From Galaxea fascicularis (taxonomy: Eukaryota > Cnidaria > Anthozoa > Scleractinia > Euphylliidae), in contig OX419347.1 of NCBI GenBank assembly GCA_948470475.1, positions 14,371,675 through 14,435,674 on the forward strand: a DNA stretch of 64,000 bases. The letters run 5' to 3'. Within the stretch, counting starts at the first letter, position 1. Each line of letters starts with the position of its first letter. Positions 23,391 through 34,529 of the stretch are shown piece after piece. The notes under the pieces were generated by a model. The model saw only the letters and a program-made list of their open reading frames with translations. It ran no database searches and was not told where the DNA came from. The position numbers and the translations under genes are program-made.

Positions 23391-23865
23391 TCAGTTTGGC
23401 AGCAGGCGCAGTCTTTACTTTATAATTCCTATCAGGTATTTGTTACCAGTTTTTGGTCCTCATTCTTCGAATATTCTGATCGATTTTCGACCTTTAATTT
23501 TCTTTCATGTCGCTCAATTCAACGAACCTTTAGGCAACCGTTTTTAATTTGCGACCCATTTTTTCGCAACCCACCAGGTTGCAAAAACAAACAAACACAC
23601 AAAGACAAAACCAAAAAGGAACCAAACCAAAAAAACTCCTCTTTGTTTTTAAGTCTCTCCGTGTAGGCCATTGAACAACCCGCTCCCTCTTATCTCCATT
23701 GGAGGTTCCATCTTTGCATTGGCTCAAAGAACAAAATCATTATTCTCGTACCGTATGAGTTCTTTCACCTCTCCCTATCAGCGTTATTCACTCCTACGCT
23801 TTATAGTGATGCTGGGACAAATACCGCCTCTCACCCAGTGTATGCGCTCTTAGAATACAAATTAC

Positions 23866-24027
23866 CTGCGTCTGGTTTCTTCGCCTGTTGCAGTTGCCAA
23901 ACAACTGCATTTCGATCATCCTGTTTCCTTTGCCGGTTGTATCGTATCGCTGCTATCGCTGATATAGATTTGTCGGCCAGGAAATGAGCAAAATCAGAGC
24001 CAACAAATTCCAATAATACTCGAATAA
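23866..24027 (-). CDS. Candidate isolated exon, unknown protein
   Basis: On the minus strand this 162-nt segment is open. It is bounded by a possible acceptor (CACCTGAAG) and donor (GTAATT after GCAG). The translation is IRVLLEFVGSDFAHFLADKS, then AIAAIRYNRQRKQDD and AVVWQLQQAKKPDA. The even, protein-like composition with a Gln/Lys-rich amphipathic end is more gene-like than nearby frames. I do not recognise the family, and no partner exon was placed on either side. It could be an exon of an unannotated gene, a repeat-derived fragment, or chance. Confidence 0.3.
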
Positions 24028-25929
24028 CTTCAGGTGTCCCGTTTGTATACCGAAAGAAAATTTTGTCCGCTGAGAGCAGCGATACAAGAGCAAAATTCAG
24101 GATTTCCTTACTTCATGCAAGGGACAGGTCGGTGATTAGACAATTGTAAGTGTGATGATGTGTTCTAAACCCCAGGTAAATAAATAACAATATAAATTTT
24201 CTGTAGAGTCACTCGCATCCTCGGAAAAAAAAATTGAGTTCTCCAAACGGGCGCACGTTTCTCTAAACTCCGGAAATCATTACGAGGTAGAGAAGTATTT
24301 TTCACCGGTTGGTACCAGCTCTTTGGGCAAACTAGTTCAATGTTTTTCACAATTTTTTGACGGGCTGTCCTAACATATTTCTAAAAATGTTAGAAATCGA
24401 ATTTCTAGTAATGAACCTACTGAGCGTAAAAGAAATTTTCGGGCCAGAAACGAAAAACGAGCTCCAGAAGTCCAACCTACCCCACCAACCAATTCCTAGT
24501 TTTTACGCTCTACCACCGGCAAATGCAACCTCGTTCCCAGGGCTTTTCTCCGGGCCTAGTTCAATGGTCCAGCTCCTGTGAGTTTCCTATATTTCTTTTA
24601 GAGGAGCATCCGCAGTCAAGTTGGAAGAAACAAGATTAGGGGAACTTAAGATTTTTTCGTAACAACATGCGAGCGCGAGTAACAAACAGAAAAATCACAT
24701 CTTTCACAAACGGTTAGTTGTTTAACTCTGGCGTTCAAGTTTTCATCTTGTGGTCGATACACACCGAGAACGGGAATATTGGGAGAGAGGGGACAACAAT
24801 CTTAGCGGTCTCCTTTTGCTGTTATCATGATTTTCTGTTTTCTCCTTTTCTATGTAAAGACTTTCAAGAACATTTGATTTATCAAAATTGTAGCAAAGTG
24901 AAAATGACGTGTTTCATCATTTTGTTAGAGGGCGGTGCGCGAAAAACAGGCACATCAATTTTTTCGCGTTGTTTTTGTTTCAGTAACGCGCAGCACAGTC
25001 ACATATTGTTTGTTTATGTCGGTAAAATGATATTTTACTTCGCTTTTTTTTCCAAACCAGTATCCAACAGCCACTCCCACCCCATCAAACAATCATGGCC
25101 CCTCCCGCGCTCTTGAAGACACTTGAAATGCCTTATGAGAGTAATTGATCAATAATTTGCCCGAAAAGGAGAGAACGAAACTAAACCCTAAAAAAGCAAT
25201 TACCGTTTAAAGTGCCTTGGACAGGTTCACCTTATCGGAACTGGTGCCATAGAGAGATGTGGTAATAATTTCTTAACAGTTTGAGCGGGCTGTTATCTTC
25301 AAAAGTGATTTCAGCATCGGTTTAACGGTCTAGAAAGATGAAGCTACGTCTTTTTAATTCTTGCATCTTGCAAAAACATGCGTTTCCTGTCACGTTGAAT
25401 ATAAACGTGGGGTTGTGTAACATTTTGATTCTTTTTGAATTGGAAAAGAGCCAGCGCAACTTAAAAGATACTAACAGATATTTCTGGCGTCAGAACGTCT
25501 GAGTATCGTCAATAAACATTTGCTTGGAAACCGAACGTTTCGATGTCAAACGATGTTGGACAGTGGGTCACAAGTAACGAGCTGTTTTTGAGGTATCAAA
25601 TGATTAATAAAATGAATTCAGTAAATCAGGTTGGTGTTAAGAAGTCATGAAAAGTTTCTGGGATCTTCAGCTGGCTAGCCAATCGCCAGCCCAAACGAAA
25701 CAAGATATTTAGTGAAAAACAACACTCTCTAAGATGTAAAGTCGTTGATGCTCAACACCAAATTAATACTGAAGGAAATAGATTGTAAACAGACCGCGGG
25801 GTGTTAAAAGGGAAAGCTGGAAAAACGAAGATTTTTCTCCAACAATTGAGTTTCAGATTTTAAACACAACGATTTCTTCATCAGAAGCAAGTTAGCCTAT
25901 ACGTGACGAAGCCATCGAAAAGAAAGTTT
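24028..25929. other. Gene-free spacer
   Basis: No recognisable exon, RNA gene or transposon terminus. The longest open frame (24718-25116 plus) has no family signature. Confidence 0.45.
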
Positions 25930-25949
25930 TGCCCCATATAAGGTAATCC

Positions 25950-26150
25950 AAGAGAGTCTTGGATTTCGGATTCCATGCTGTGGATTCCGGATTTCCGGAT
26001 TCCATATCCGTGGATTCCGGATTCCACATCCATGGATTCCGGATTCCACAGACCAAAATTACCTGGATTCCGGATTCCAAAGCCGCGGATTCCGGATTCC
26101 ACAGACCAAAATTACCTGGATTCCGGATTCCGGATTCCGGATTACCTTAC
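25950..26150. repeat. GGATTCC-type minisatellite
   Basis: Repeated GGATTCCGGATTCC blocks are separated by short variable words (CATATCCGT, CACATCCAT, AAAGCCGC, ACAGACCAAAATTACCT). The last block is a near-pure GGATTCC triplet. Open frames on both strands give Gly/Ile/Arg/Asn/Pro-type peptide repeats, which I regard as artefacts of the repeat. Confidence 0.88.
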
Positions 26151-26229
26151 ATGGGGCGAAAAGTTTGGCCGGTGGGCCAGTTTGTCGTTGCAAAACATCC
26201 GTTGATGGTTCGCCTGGAAAGAAACTTTG

Positions 26230-26623
26230 AGGGGCTCTTTACACGACCCCAGGTTGGACACCGACCCCTGTCAGCTCAGCGTCGAGTTTTACGTTTACAC
26301 GAGCTCTACGTTCTTTTTTCTACACGCTCTCCATGCCCGTTCGCCTCCCCTATTTTGCTACAGGCTGCGCATGGGCAAGGACGCTGAACCGCTAAAAGAA
26401 AGACGTTCAAACGATCCCGGGTCAGATACGCCAGTATTTACATGGAGAAACTGAAGAAATTTCAACTCTTCTAGCCGGGTCAACCCGTGTCTCGAGAGGG
26501 GTTACCCGGCAAGGGGGGATGACCCGGCTTGACTACTGTTTTCATGTAAACGCTCATAAACATTTGACTGCAAAAGGGTTACCCGCCACGGTGATTCAAC
26601 CCGGGGTCGTGTAAAGAGGCCCT
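26230..26623. mobile_element. MITE-like element with about 29-bp terminal inverted repeats
   Basis: The left end AGGGGCTCTTTACACGACCC and the reverse complement of the right end AGGGCCTCTTTACACGACCC match, and continue to pair for a total of about 26 of 29 positions. No clean target-site duplication was found. The inside has several CCCGG/GGGTT motifs and no gene. Confidence 0.75.
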
Positions 26624-26934
26624 AAATTGGGTGTGAAGCGTGCATGATTTTTTGTAGGTGAAACAAGTTTTTTTTTACTTTACATTCCTTGAACCAAGTT
26701 TTTTCTTGTTCTTTTTATTTACATGATTTTTTCTGTTTTCCTCGACGGCCTCCCCAATCACTTTTCTTATGGTCAGTCACCTAATCATAGACATCACAGA
26801 AAGTATGGATTAAGTGAACCTCTTATTATAATTTATTAGTTAAATGATATCCTGCTGGCCTTATCCAGAGATCCAACTAGTCTAAACCACATTGAATTAA
26901 AAAGAGGACGAACACCAAAGCAAAATACTACTGT

Positions 26935-27850
26935 ACAGAGTTCATTTGAATTATCACATTTAAGGATTTCCATGACAGGCTCAAAAGTTAGAACCACTTT
27001 GTATAATAAACTTCACCACATGCACAGGAAAGTACTGCTCAGTAGCTTTCATTTGAATGGTCACACTTTAGGATTTCATCCACAGACTCAAAAGTTAGAA
27101 CCACCTTGTACCGACAGCATAATAAACAGCACCACAGGAAAGTACTTCCCAGTAACTTATAATTGAATGGTCACACTTTAGGATTTCATCCACAGACTCA
27201 AAAGTTAGAACCACCTTGTATAATAAACTTCACCACATGCACAGGAAAGTACTGCTCAGTAACTTATAATTGAATGGTCACACTTTAGGATTTCATCCAT
27301 AGACTCAAAAGTTAGAACCACCATGTACAGCATAATAAACAGCACCACAGGAAAGTACTGCTCAGTAGCTTTCATTTGAATGGTCACACTTTAGGATTTC
27401 ATCCACAGACTCAAAAGTTAGAACCACCTTGTATACCGACAGCATAATAAACAGCACCACAGGAAAGTACTGCCCAGTAACTTATAATTGAATGGTCACA
27501 CTTTAGGATTTGATCCACAGACTCAAAAGTTAGAACCACCTTGTACAGCATAATAAACAGCACCACAGGAAAGTACTGCTCAGTAGCTTTCATTTGAATG
27601 GTCACACTTTAGGATTTCATCCACAGACTCAAAAGTTAGAACCACCTTGTACAGCATGATAAACAGCACCACAGGAAAGTACTGCTCAGTAGCTTTCATT
27701 TGAATGGTCACACTTTAGGATTTGATCCACAGACTCAAAAGTTAGAACCACCTTGTACAGCATACTAAACAGTTCACAGGAAACTACTGCTCAGTAGCTT
27801 TCATTTGAATGGTCACACTTTAGGATTTGATCCACAGACTCACCATCGAC
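26935..27850. repeat. Minisatellite, 8 units of about 105-112 bp
   Basis: The word CACAGGAAAGTACTGCTCAG or a variant recurs at 27023, 27133, 27240, 27346, 27458, 27564, 27670 and 27775. Each copy is followed by TTTGAATGGTCACACTTTAG, ATCCACAGACTCAAAAGTTA and GAACCACCTTGTA. Units are very similar, implying recent expansion or homogenisation. The array is the inverted counterpart of the degenerate one at 17780-18430. Confidence 0.93.
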
Positions 27851-27995
27851 AGCACCGCAGCAAAGTGCCTCCTTTCATGTCAAGAGTCACATTTCAGCAT
27901 TTTATCCCCGGCTACAGACTCAAAGTGAATAACCCTCACATCTTACCCACCCCCCCCCCCCCCCAACGAAAGTCACAATATTTAACTATTTGTCG

Positions 27996-28142
27996 CGAAA
28001 TATACTTGGATATTTGTTCGCGGACATTATCTGTTCCGACGCCGAGAATTAAACAGTTTCCGAGAGCGAAGCTCGAGGAACACTGTGTGCTTCAGTCGAG
28101 GAACTGATAATGTCCAAGGAAAAATATCCGAGCATATTTTCG
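27996..28142. repeat. Hairpin element, about 43-bp imperfect arms
   Basis: The left arm (27996-28039, CGAAATATACTTGGATATTT and so on) pairs with the right arm (28099-28142, ending CCGAGCATATTTTCG). The interior has a second small inverted pair (CAGTTTCCGAG / CTCGAGGAACACTG). A poly(C) run lies just left of it near 27950-27963. Confidence 0.75.
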
Positions 28143-28207
28143 AAGCCAAGTGGAGGCTATTATGTTAATTATATATTTTTCGCAACGTGCATTTGGGGAA
28201 TACCACC

Positions 28208-28475
28208 GGATATTCCCTCAGTTTAAGCTGGGGCATATTCAGTCACGTGATGCGTTTAGACCAATTACGTGCGAGCGAAAATTGTTGATGGATTATAATT
28301 AACAATTTTTCATCGAAGAGGAGGTGAACTGAATAGCACTCTGCTAAGCATCTCTGAGTTAACCAATCAGAACGCGCGAAAACACTATTCACTTGTGTGG
28401 TATATACTAACGCTGGATATTCCCCGGTATTTGCTGGGGCATATTCAGTCACGTGATGCGTTAAGACCAATCGAA
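28208..28475. repeat. Direct repeat pair, about 60 bp, 207 bp apart
   Basis: GGATATTCCC, GCTGGGGCATATTCAGTCAC, GTGATGCGTT and AGACCAAT occur at 28208 and again at 28415. This is probably a dispersed repeat with related ends; no coding content. Confidence 0.65.
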
Positions 28476-28489
28476 AATGTATATATTTG

Positions 28490-29680
28490 ATGGATCATAA
28501 AGTATACCAGTTATAAAGAGCTGTATTCGTCAGTCGATATATATGGTCTGTCGCAGACATTTTGTTCTATTTATTCTTTAGTTGTTCCCATGGCAACAGT
28601 GCGCCTCATACACTTTGCATTCGTTATTCAAATTACATCTGCCAGCCTGAGGATGTTGGAGCAGAAAACACATAAAAACTTATTTAATGATCTGACTATG
28701 ACATCCATTAAAGGAGAAGGTAATTGGCCTCTACCTTACCAATTAAATGTTGGCTTGAAAGCGCAAATGAAAGCTGCAACTCTGAATTCAGCATTAGTCA
28801 AAATACAAATTCGTGATACTGTAGACAAAAAAAAAAGTGACATGCCATGAAGGGCTAGGTAGTTTTTAAAAATAGTGTAAAAAAATTGAAGGGATAATGA
28901 ATTTTGACATGTGGTATTGCTGCATCACAAATGAAAGCCACTTTTGTTTAATCAGTTTGTAAGAAGTGATTTTCAAGTATATTCGCTCACAGCCCGACCG
29001 CGCAAGACAATTGATCATGGCATGTATCAGCTACATTTGCAATATCAACGACTTCGCAAATCATTAAGACTTGACGAGTCAGTTAAACACTCGTCCTACT
29101 TTTAACACTTTGTCGTAAATTTAAGACTGTTTTCTGGTAGAAAAACATCGCAAAATATACCTAGTGAACCATCTTTACACTTAAGTCTTTTAAGGTGAAT
29201 TATTTAGTTTTGGCAAGTGGTACAATAAAAACATGTTTAACGACTACATTTACCAACGGAAATTAACCACTGATATTCGAATTAAAATATATTGAAAATC
29301 AACCTGTCTGTTGTAATATCACCCAGCAGAGAAAAATAAACCTTATGGACTGCATACCAGCTTACTTGAGCTTATTTGAAGAGTATATTAAATTTCATAT
29401 TACCTTATAAAAACTGAAAACTCAAGTGAATTTCGTGAAAAACTATACGTCGTCAACTCTGTGAAGGACGAATATTTTAAAATAATTGACACAAGGAAAT
29501 CTGTACTTGAGAAGTTTTTATTTCGCGGCTATTGTAGATCTTAAATTAAAATAATTGTTTGGTGATGTGTCAGTCGTGGCTTCTTGTTTTTAGCAAATAC
29601 TAACCTGTCAATTTTGAATGTAAATTTTTCGTCTTGCTTAATAGGGATAAATCCTCAGCCATAATTTAAAACATAATTTG
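28490..29680. other. Gene-free spacer
   Basis: No domain was recognised in the short open frame at 28590-28850. A probable poly(A) signal (minus-strand AATAAA at 29686-29691) at the right edge belongs to the next gene. Confidence 0.5.
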
Positions 29681-29685
29681 CAAAT

Positions 29686-29691
29686 TTTATT
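29686..29691 (-). promoter_or_regulatory. Putative poly(A) signal of the 334-codon gene
   Basis: AATAAA on the minus strand about 95 nt beyond the stop codon at 29786. Position and strand suit the gene at 29786-30790. Confidence 0.5.
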
Positions 29692-29785
29692 TCGCAACGC
29701 ACCGCGAGCAATTTCTCAACACTCGAAAGTCAACTCTTTAAACATGTTCGTCAGGTGTCTCTTCCGACTTTTTCAGCTTCCTAAC

Positions 29786-30790
29786 TCAGAATACATTGCT
29801 TGTAACAGAAAATGAACGTTGTGGTTTTCTGCCTTGAACACTGACAACATTAACGCTACGACTCGGCTTGTCCAGAGTTTTCCCCCTTTTGTCATCGCTA
29901 CAAGTCAGTGAATCTGAAATATTTAGGCTGTTGTGGTGACATTTCTGGATTTTCACTCGAAAGCGGCTCTTTGGTAGCATTCGAGGGCGCAAACCTTGTC
30001 GCACGTTGCCGCCCAATTGAACAGAATTTCCAGTCGGTCTTACTCGCTTTGCATCTGTAACTACAGTATCTTTAATCGTAAAACTTTTTCCCGTCGGAGG
30101 CAAATGTTGTATACGAACAGTTTGTGAATCCATGCTCATATTTTGCTTATTAGTTTTAAGAACTGAGGATCTGCCTTTGTTCGCTTCGCTTCGATGCAGT
30201 TTCACCAAAAAGTCTGTTTTATAGCCAGCGCAACTAAGCAATCCTGTTTCGCTACGCGTCGCTGGAGGTGAATTCGTCTTGTTATTGCAATCAATTTGCT
30301 CACAAGAAGCCGTGTGCTCTTTCTCGCCCTGAGAGGCCTCTTTGTCCAAACTATCCCTTCTCCACTCAGTGCTTAGCGAAGTGTGAAGGAAGGAGACATA
30401 TTTAGTGTGTGGTTTGCTGTGCTTGGCGCTTTTCGGCTCTCCTTTGCTAGATTTATCCGCAGATGGAGTCTTCGACGATGGTGACCTCGCCGAATGCACC
30501 GCAATATCTTTATCAATACTCGGCAAAACAACAATCTTCGGTACCTTTTCCTTTGGGATTATAGACAACGAAGAAACGTATTTTCTACCGCGGGTCGAAT
30601 GGTTTGTTGCAGGTGACATTATCTTCGGTTGAGTGTAAGGCTTTGAATGATTCGCGCGTGTACCACTCGAAGTTAGTGCGCAATTTGTGTATACAGCAGT
30701 CAACGGGTTGTAAAAAACGTTCGACGCTTTTGACGGTGTGCTGCCATGTTTCGAGGTTTGCATTTGGTAATAACCTCGCTGTACATTCAT
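29786..30790 (-). CDS. Uncharacterised basic, disordered protein (334 aa)
   Basis: A single open frame from ATG to stop with no recognised domain, signal peptide or membrane segment. The protein is rich in Ser, Lys, Thr and Arg and short of long hydrophobic stretches, so mostly disordered is likely. Notable stretches are KVPKIVVLPSIDKDIAVHS, a Ser/Lys-rich block (SSKTPSADKSSKGEPKSAKH) and a basic segment near RPRMLPKSRFRVKIQKC. The length is unusual for chance in AT-rich DNA, and a poly(A) signal lies about 95 nt beyond the stop. The next gene on this strand is not visible. Function is unknown. A single-exon structure, a lineage-restricted gene, or the last exon of a longer gene are all possible. 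Confidence 0.6.
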   Translation of the reverse strand: MNVQRGYYQMQTSKHGSTPSKASNVFYNPLTAVYTNCALTSSGTRANHSKPYTQPKIMSPATNHSTRGRKYVSSLSIIPKEKVPKIVVLPSIDKDIAVHSARSPSSKTPSADKSSKGEPKSAKHSKPHTKYVSFLHTSLSTEWRRDSLDKEASQGEKEHTASCEQIDCNNKTNSPPATRSETGLLSCAGYKTDFLVKLHRSEANKGRSSVLKTNKQNMSMDSQTVRIQHLPPTGKSFTIKDTVVTDAKRVRPTGNSVQLGGNVRQGLRPRMLPKSRFRVKIQKCHHNSLNISDSLTCSDDKRGKTLDKPSRSVNVVSVQGRKPQRSFSVTSNVF

Positions 30791-32570
30791 TTCAAATGAA
30801 TTTCCCTATGACAGGATAATTTCGTTGCTACACGGGTTTTCCGTAGTTGCGTAAACGTAAATATCTCACAAAATAAAACTTGCTTGGTGTCCAACTGTTT
30901 TCCATTTGGTACTCGGTAATGTATGTACAGCGGTCACCTGGACAAGTTGGCGTGTTGTTGTCGTGAATTTGTAACCATCAGCGGTGCAATATTTCGGCCG
31001 GATTTTGTTCTGACCAAAGCGACCTGAAACCGCTTAAATCTGCCAATTTTTGATCGAAATTTGAGCAGAATTTTAGTGCTCGCTTACGTTCGTTAACATG
31101 TCGACTTTGTGTTAATACATACACGTCATTAACTTGAAGCAAATGGACGTCTCTTTTTTGTAGACACATATTGGACCGCTTTGCATAATTTTCACTTCCA
31201 TTAATAGTCAAATTTAAACCCTACCTTGCTCAATTAACACTAATGCATCGCCTTTAATGGAAATATCTAGGGGAATTGTGTTGGGAGTTCCAAATTTGTC
31301 ATATTGCGCTTCCTAAATAATACGTCTAGAGAATTCTCAATCGATCATGGCGATTTAAGTCCTAAACGTTTTTTTCTGGATCAGAAGTTAAGAAATGGAA
31401 TATCCTTTAGCGAACACACCATTAAAAATGGATATACTCAGAATCCTAAGGTTTTAAGAAAAAGTGCTAATGAATGGCAGTCAGTTGGTAAATCCAATCA
31501 TTTTAAAAAACTATACGTTCAGGTAACATATTATATGGCCACCAATTCGCGCGAGCGACGGGATCATGATATGACAATTCGACGGTAACAGTTTCGAGCT
31601 AAAATCAATATCGCTGTATATCTGTAATATGGAGCCATTTATTTTGTACTGTAACAAATATTTCATATTTGTAATATAATTGTTACAGTGATGCCTAGAT
31701 CAAATTGAGGTTCTGGTGCCGGCAATTTAGTCTACTTGCATGTATTACAAATAATTAAAAAAGTTGGAGCGGCTCAACTCTATTATCCGAAAAGCGACTT
31801 GGATCATTTTTGGCCTACGCGGCATTTAACCCGCCATTGTTCCCAGTGCTTATGCGATTGCTTAAAAATGACCTTTTATGGTCATATCAGCACCTGTTAA
31901 CAATAGCTTTGGTTCACAAATTTGAGCCACTTTTCTTCATACGAGAAAACAGTAGTTCTCTATGACGTGTTTGTAAATGTTTAGAAGCATAAAACTTCCG
32001 TGTTAAGTCTTAACACGGAAGTGGTATTGTATGCCACTGTGCAATAAATTTACTATATTGTGGAGCTTCATAAGGTTTTCTGGTTAACCCGGAACAGTTA
32101 AATTTCGTTTTACTTGAAATGCGGCGGTACCAAAGAAAGCGATTATCATCGTCCTATGACTAGTCATCGTCATCGTCATCATCATCACCTTCAGCTGTCA
32201 TCATGTGATTTTGTCCTCAAGTGAGACTATAGGAAAGAGCCCAGGTCTGATAATATCTCTGAAACAGTGTCGGAGTGGAAATTATTTAAGTGTTAGAGAC
32301 TTTTGACAAGGAAAATGTAAACAGCTTTCAATGTTTTGTCAGCTTTCGATGCGATGACGTGCTGTACAAGCAGAAGGATGCCAGCTGCAAGTTCTCTAAC
32401 GAGACTAGACACTTTTCCGGGAAGGGATGAGCATCGTCTATTTTCGGAGTGTAACGGGTTTTTTGTATGTACTTACTTTAAGCCACTCAGGATATAAAAC
32501 AAAACATTCGCCCAGTGTGCCAGTACCCGTGATTTTATACTCTAATCGCCGCGAATCTCCACTGATCCCC
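30791..32570. other. Gene-free spacer with perfect palindrome
   Basis: No exon was supported. It contains the palindrome at 31994-32022 and a CATCGT/CATCAT microsatellite near 32163-32186. The promoter of the 334-codon gene would lie at the left end; no clear element was seen. Confidence 0.5.
31994..32022. repeat. Perfect palindrome, 14-bp arms with 1-nt spacer
   Basis: ACTTCCGTGTTAAG, one T, then its exact reverse complement CTTAACACGGAAGT. No coding content nearby. Confidence 0.9.
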
Positions 32571-33016
32571 AGGGAGTTTAAGATTCTACGACGCGACGGC
32601 AACGAAAACGTCATTTCAAAATACAACTTCTCGTTTGTGTAACTCTTTCGAGATTATTCCAATTTGTTTAACATGAAAAATGCTGGCGAGCTGGCTAGGG
32701 TCTAAATTACTGTGAATGATGTTAAAGCAAAGAAAGAGAAAGAAAAACTTGTCACCATACACTCACGTTCTCGAGAAAACCCCAAATTTGGTCATTTCAC
32801 GTTGTTGTTTCGCAGAGGACGGCAAAGAAATGTACCAAAATGTTTTTTCTTTCTCTTTCTTTGCTTTAACACCATTCATAGTAATTTAGGCCCTGGCCAG
32901 CTCGCCAGCATTTTTCATGTTAAACAAATTGGAATAATCTCGAGTTACACAAACGAGAAGTTGTATTTTGAAATGACGTTTTCGTTGCCGTCGCGTCGTA
33001 GAATCTTAAACTCCCT
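32571..33016. repeat. Large foldback element, about 180-bp arms
   Basis: AGGGAGTTTAAGATTCTACG and the following bases (32571-about 32752) are the near-complement of about 32845-33016, which ends CTTAAACTCCCT. Shared marks are GACGCGACGGCAACGAAAAC, TTTCAAAATACAACTTCTCG, AATGCTGGCGAGCTGG and AAAGCAAAGAAAGAGAAAG. The centre holds TTTGGTCATTTCACGTTGTT and CAGAGGACGGCAAAGAAATG, which recur in related copies at 33645 and 60000. It is probably a non-autonomous repeat family. Open frames inside are repeat artefacts. Confidence 0.88.
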
Positions 33017-33644
33017 GTTAACCAATCGGGTTTGCGCGGTGACTTGACTTTCCAAAATGGCGGACAAAAACGATGCTTGGAGACTGGTAACGAAATCAGA
33101 GTGGCAAATGGCTGCGATCGGAATAAAAAAAATTGCCTTGTGTGCCCGCATCATTCAACGACGAAAGCCGCTCTTCATTTCGGTGGTCTTGAAATTCGCC
33201 ACGATCGGCGTATAAAATTGCCTAGTGTGTCGTCGGCTTTCAGATACACTACAACACTTCAATCCTGTTTCAACAGAACTAAACAACTTGGCTATGCCCA
33301 AACAAAAAGAGGACGAGCTTACCTCATGGTCAGACACATTTCGCCTTTCAACACGAAACTTTTAATTTCCCTTCTCCCTCAGGAAAACCGCAGTCATCCA
33401 CTTCATGCTATGGGAGGCTAAGCCAAGAAGATGACCAAGACTGACTTTGTTAACATATTTTGTTGCGTTTTCTCTTCCTGTTGATAACTCTGTGAGCCAA
33501 ACGTAGTAAAATTCAAATTTACAGGAACAGTAAAATATGTTTAACATATAATCTGTTGCAGTCAAGTGTGAATCCCGGCAATGAGATCGGGCGGAACGGT
33601 ATGGTTGTGACGTTGCGTGTTTGAGACATTTCAAAGCTTCTCGT

Positions 33645-33960
33645 TTCTGTATCTCTTTCGCGATATTATTCAGTGTAATTTGTTTAACTTGGAAAATGCT
33701 GGCGAACTGTCCAGGAACTAAAGTACTATGAACGGCGTTAAAGTAAGGAAAGAGAACGAAAACTTTGCTGTCATACGCTCAAGTTCTCCAGAAAACATAA
33801 AGTTTGGTCATTTCAAGTTGTTGTTTTGCAGAAGACGGCAAAGAAATGTACCAAAATGTAAAACGCACGTGCAGAGCGATGTTTTTGCTCATTAAACCTA
33901 TTGTTTTGCGGTGTTCTCTTTGCCGTTGCCGCCGACGTTGCTGAAACTCCCTTTTGAATT
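33645..33960. repeat. Second, diverged copy of the 32571 repeat family
   Basis: Shares TTGTTTAACTTGGAAAATGC, GGTCATTTCAAGTTGTTGTT, GACGGCAAAGAAATGTACCA and TTGCCGTTGCCG with the 32571 and 60000 copies. It ends with TGAAACTCCC near 33950. No foldback partner is seen here. Confidence 0.75.
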
Positions 33961-34379
33961 CCAGTTTTTCAAACTTCAGCAACAAAGAAATGCATCACTG
34001 ACCTGCCCCTTGAGGAGAAATAACATATTCGACGCGGTAAAGGGGAATATCTCCTTGTTACACTTCAAAGACCCTCATTCACCAGAACGTGGTTGCACGA
34101 TGCTTGGGCTTGATCACGATTGTCACTCTCCTACAAAATAAAAGATTCCGGATTCTTGTACCGGGATGGCATTTGAATGAAAATTCTTCTTGTTGTCATG
34201 TAAACTTCGTAGGACCGTTTCGTTGAGTTTTTTCTTTACTCAATTGATAAAATTTATCCCGCGTTGAATTTCTGTCAGAATTTTCATTAATGTTGCCATA
34301 TCAAAAAATCAAACACGCAAAGAATTTCTTTGTTGCTCACTGAATCCCCTTTTTAACCGCTTTACTTTGGTCTGTCAAT

Positions 34380-34529
34380 AGGCCATTTTCGAATTCTCGG
34401 TATTGAACTGGAACTAGCATGAAGTGGAGGCTCTTGCGGGGGAATCTTTTCATATGTAAATGTATTCCCCCGCATGAGCCTCCACTTCATGCTAGATCCA
34501 GTTCAATACCGAGAATACGAAAATGGCCT
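34380..34529. repeat. 150-bp foldback element, copy 1
   Basis: AGGCCATTTTCGAATTCTCG through TAGCATGAAGTGGAGGCTC is mirrored by GAGCCTCCACTTCATGCTAG through GAAAATGGCCT, with a 25-30 bp centre around CTTTTCATATGTAAATG. A near-identical copy sits at 46740-46889 in the same orientation. It encodes nothing. Confidence 0.92.

Noticed and set aside
25881..26205. Open frames with Gly-Ile-Arg/Asn-Pro repeats on both strands
   Set aside because: They are translations of the GGATTCC minisatellite; overlapping frames on both strands are equally open.
32427..33047. Several open frames in the 32.4-33.1 kb region
   Set aside because: The same peptides occur on opposite strands of the two arms, so they are products of the foldback repeat.
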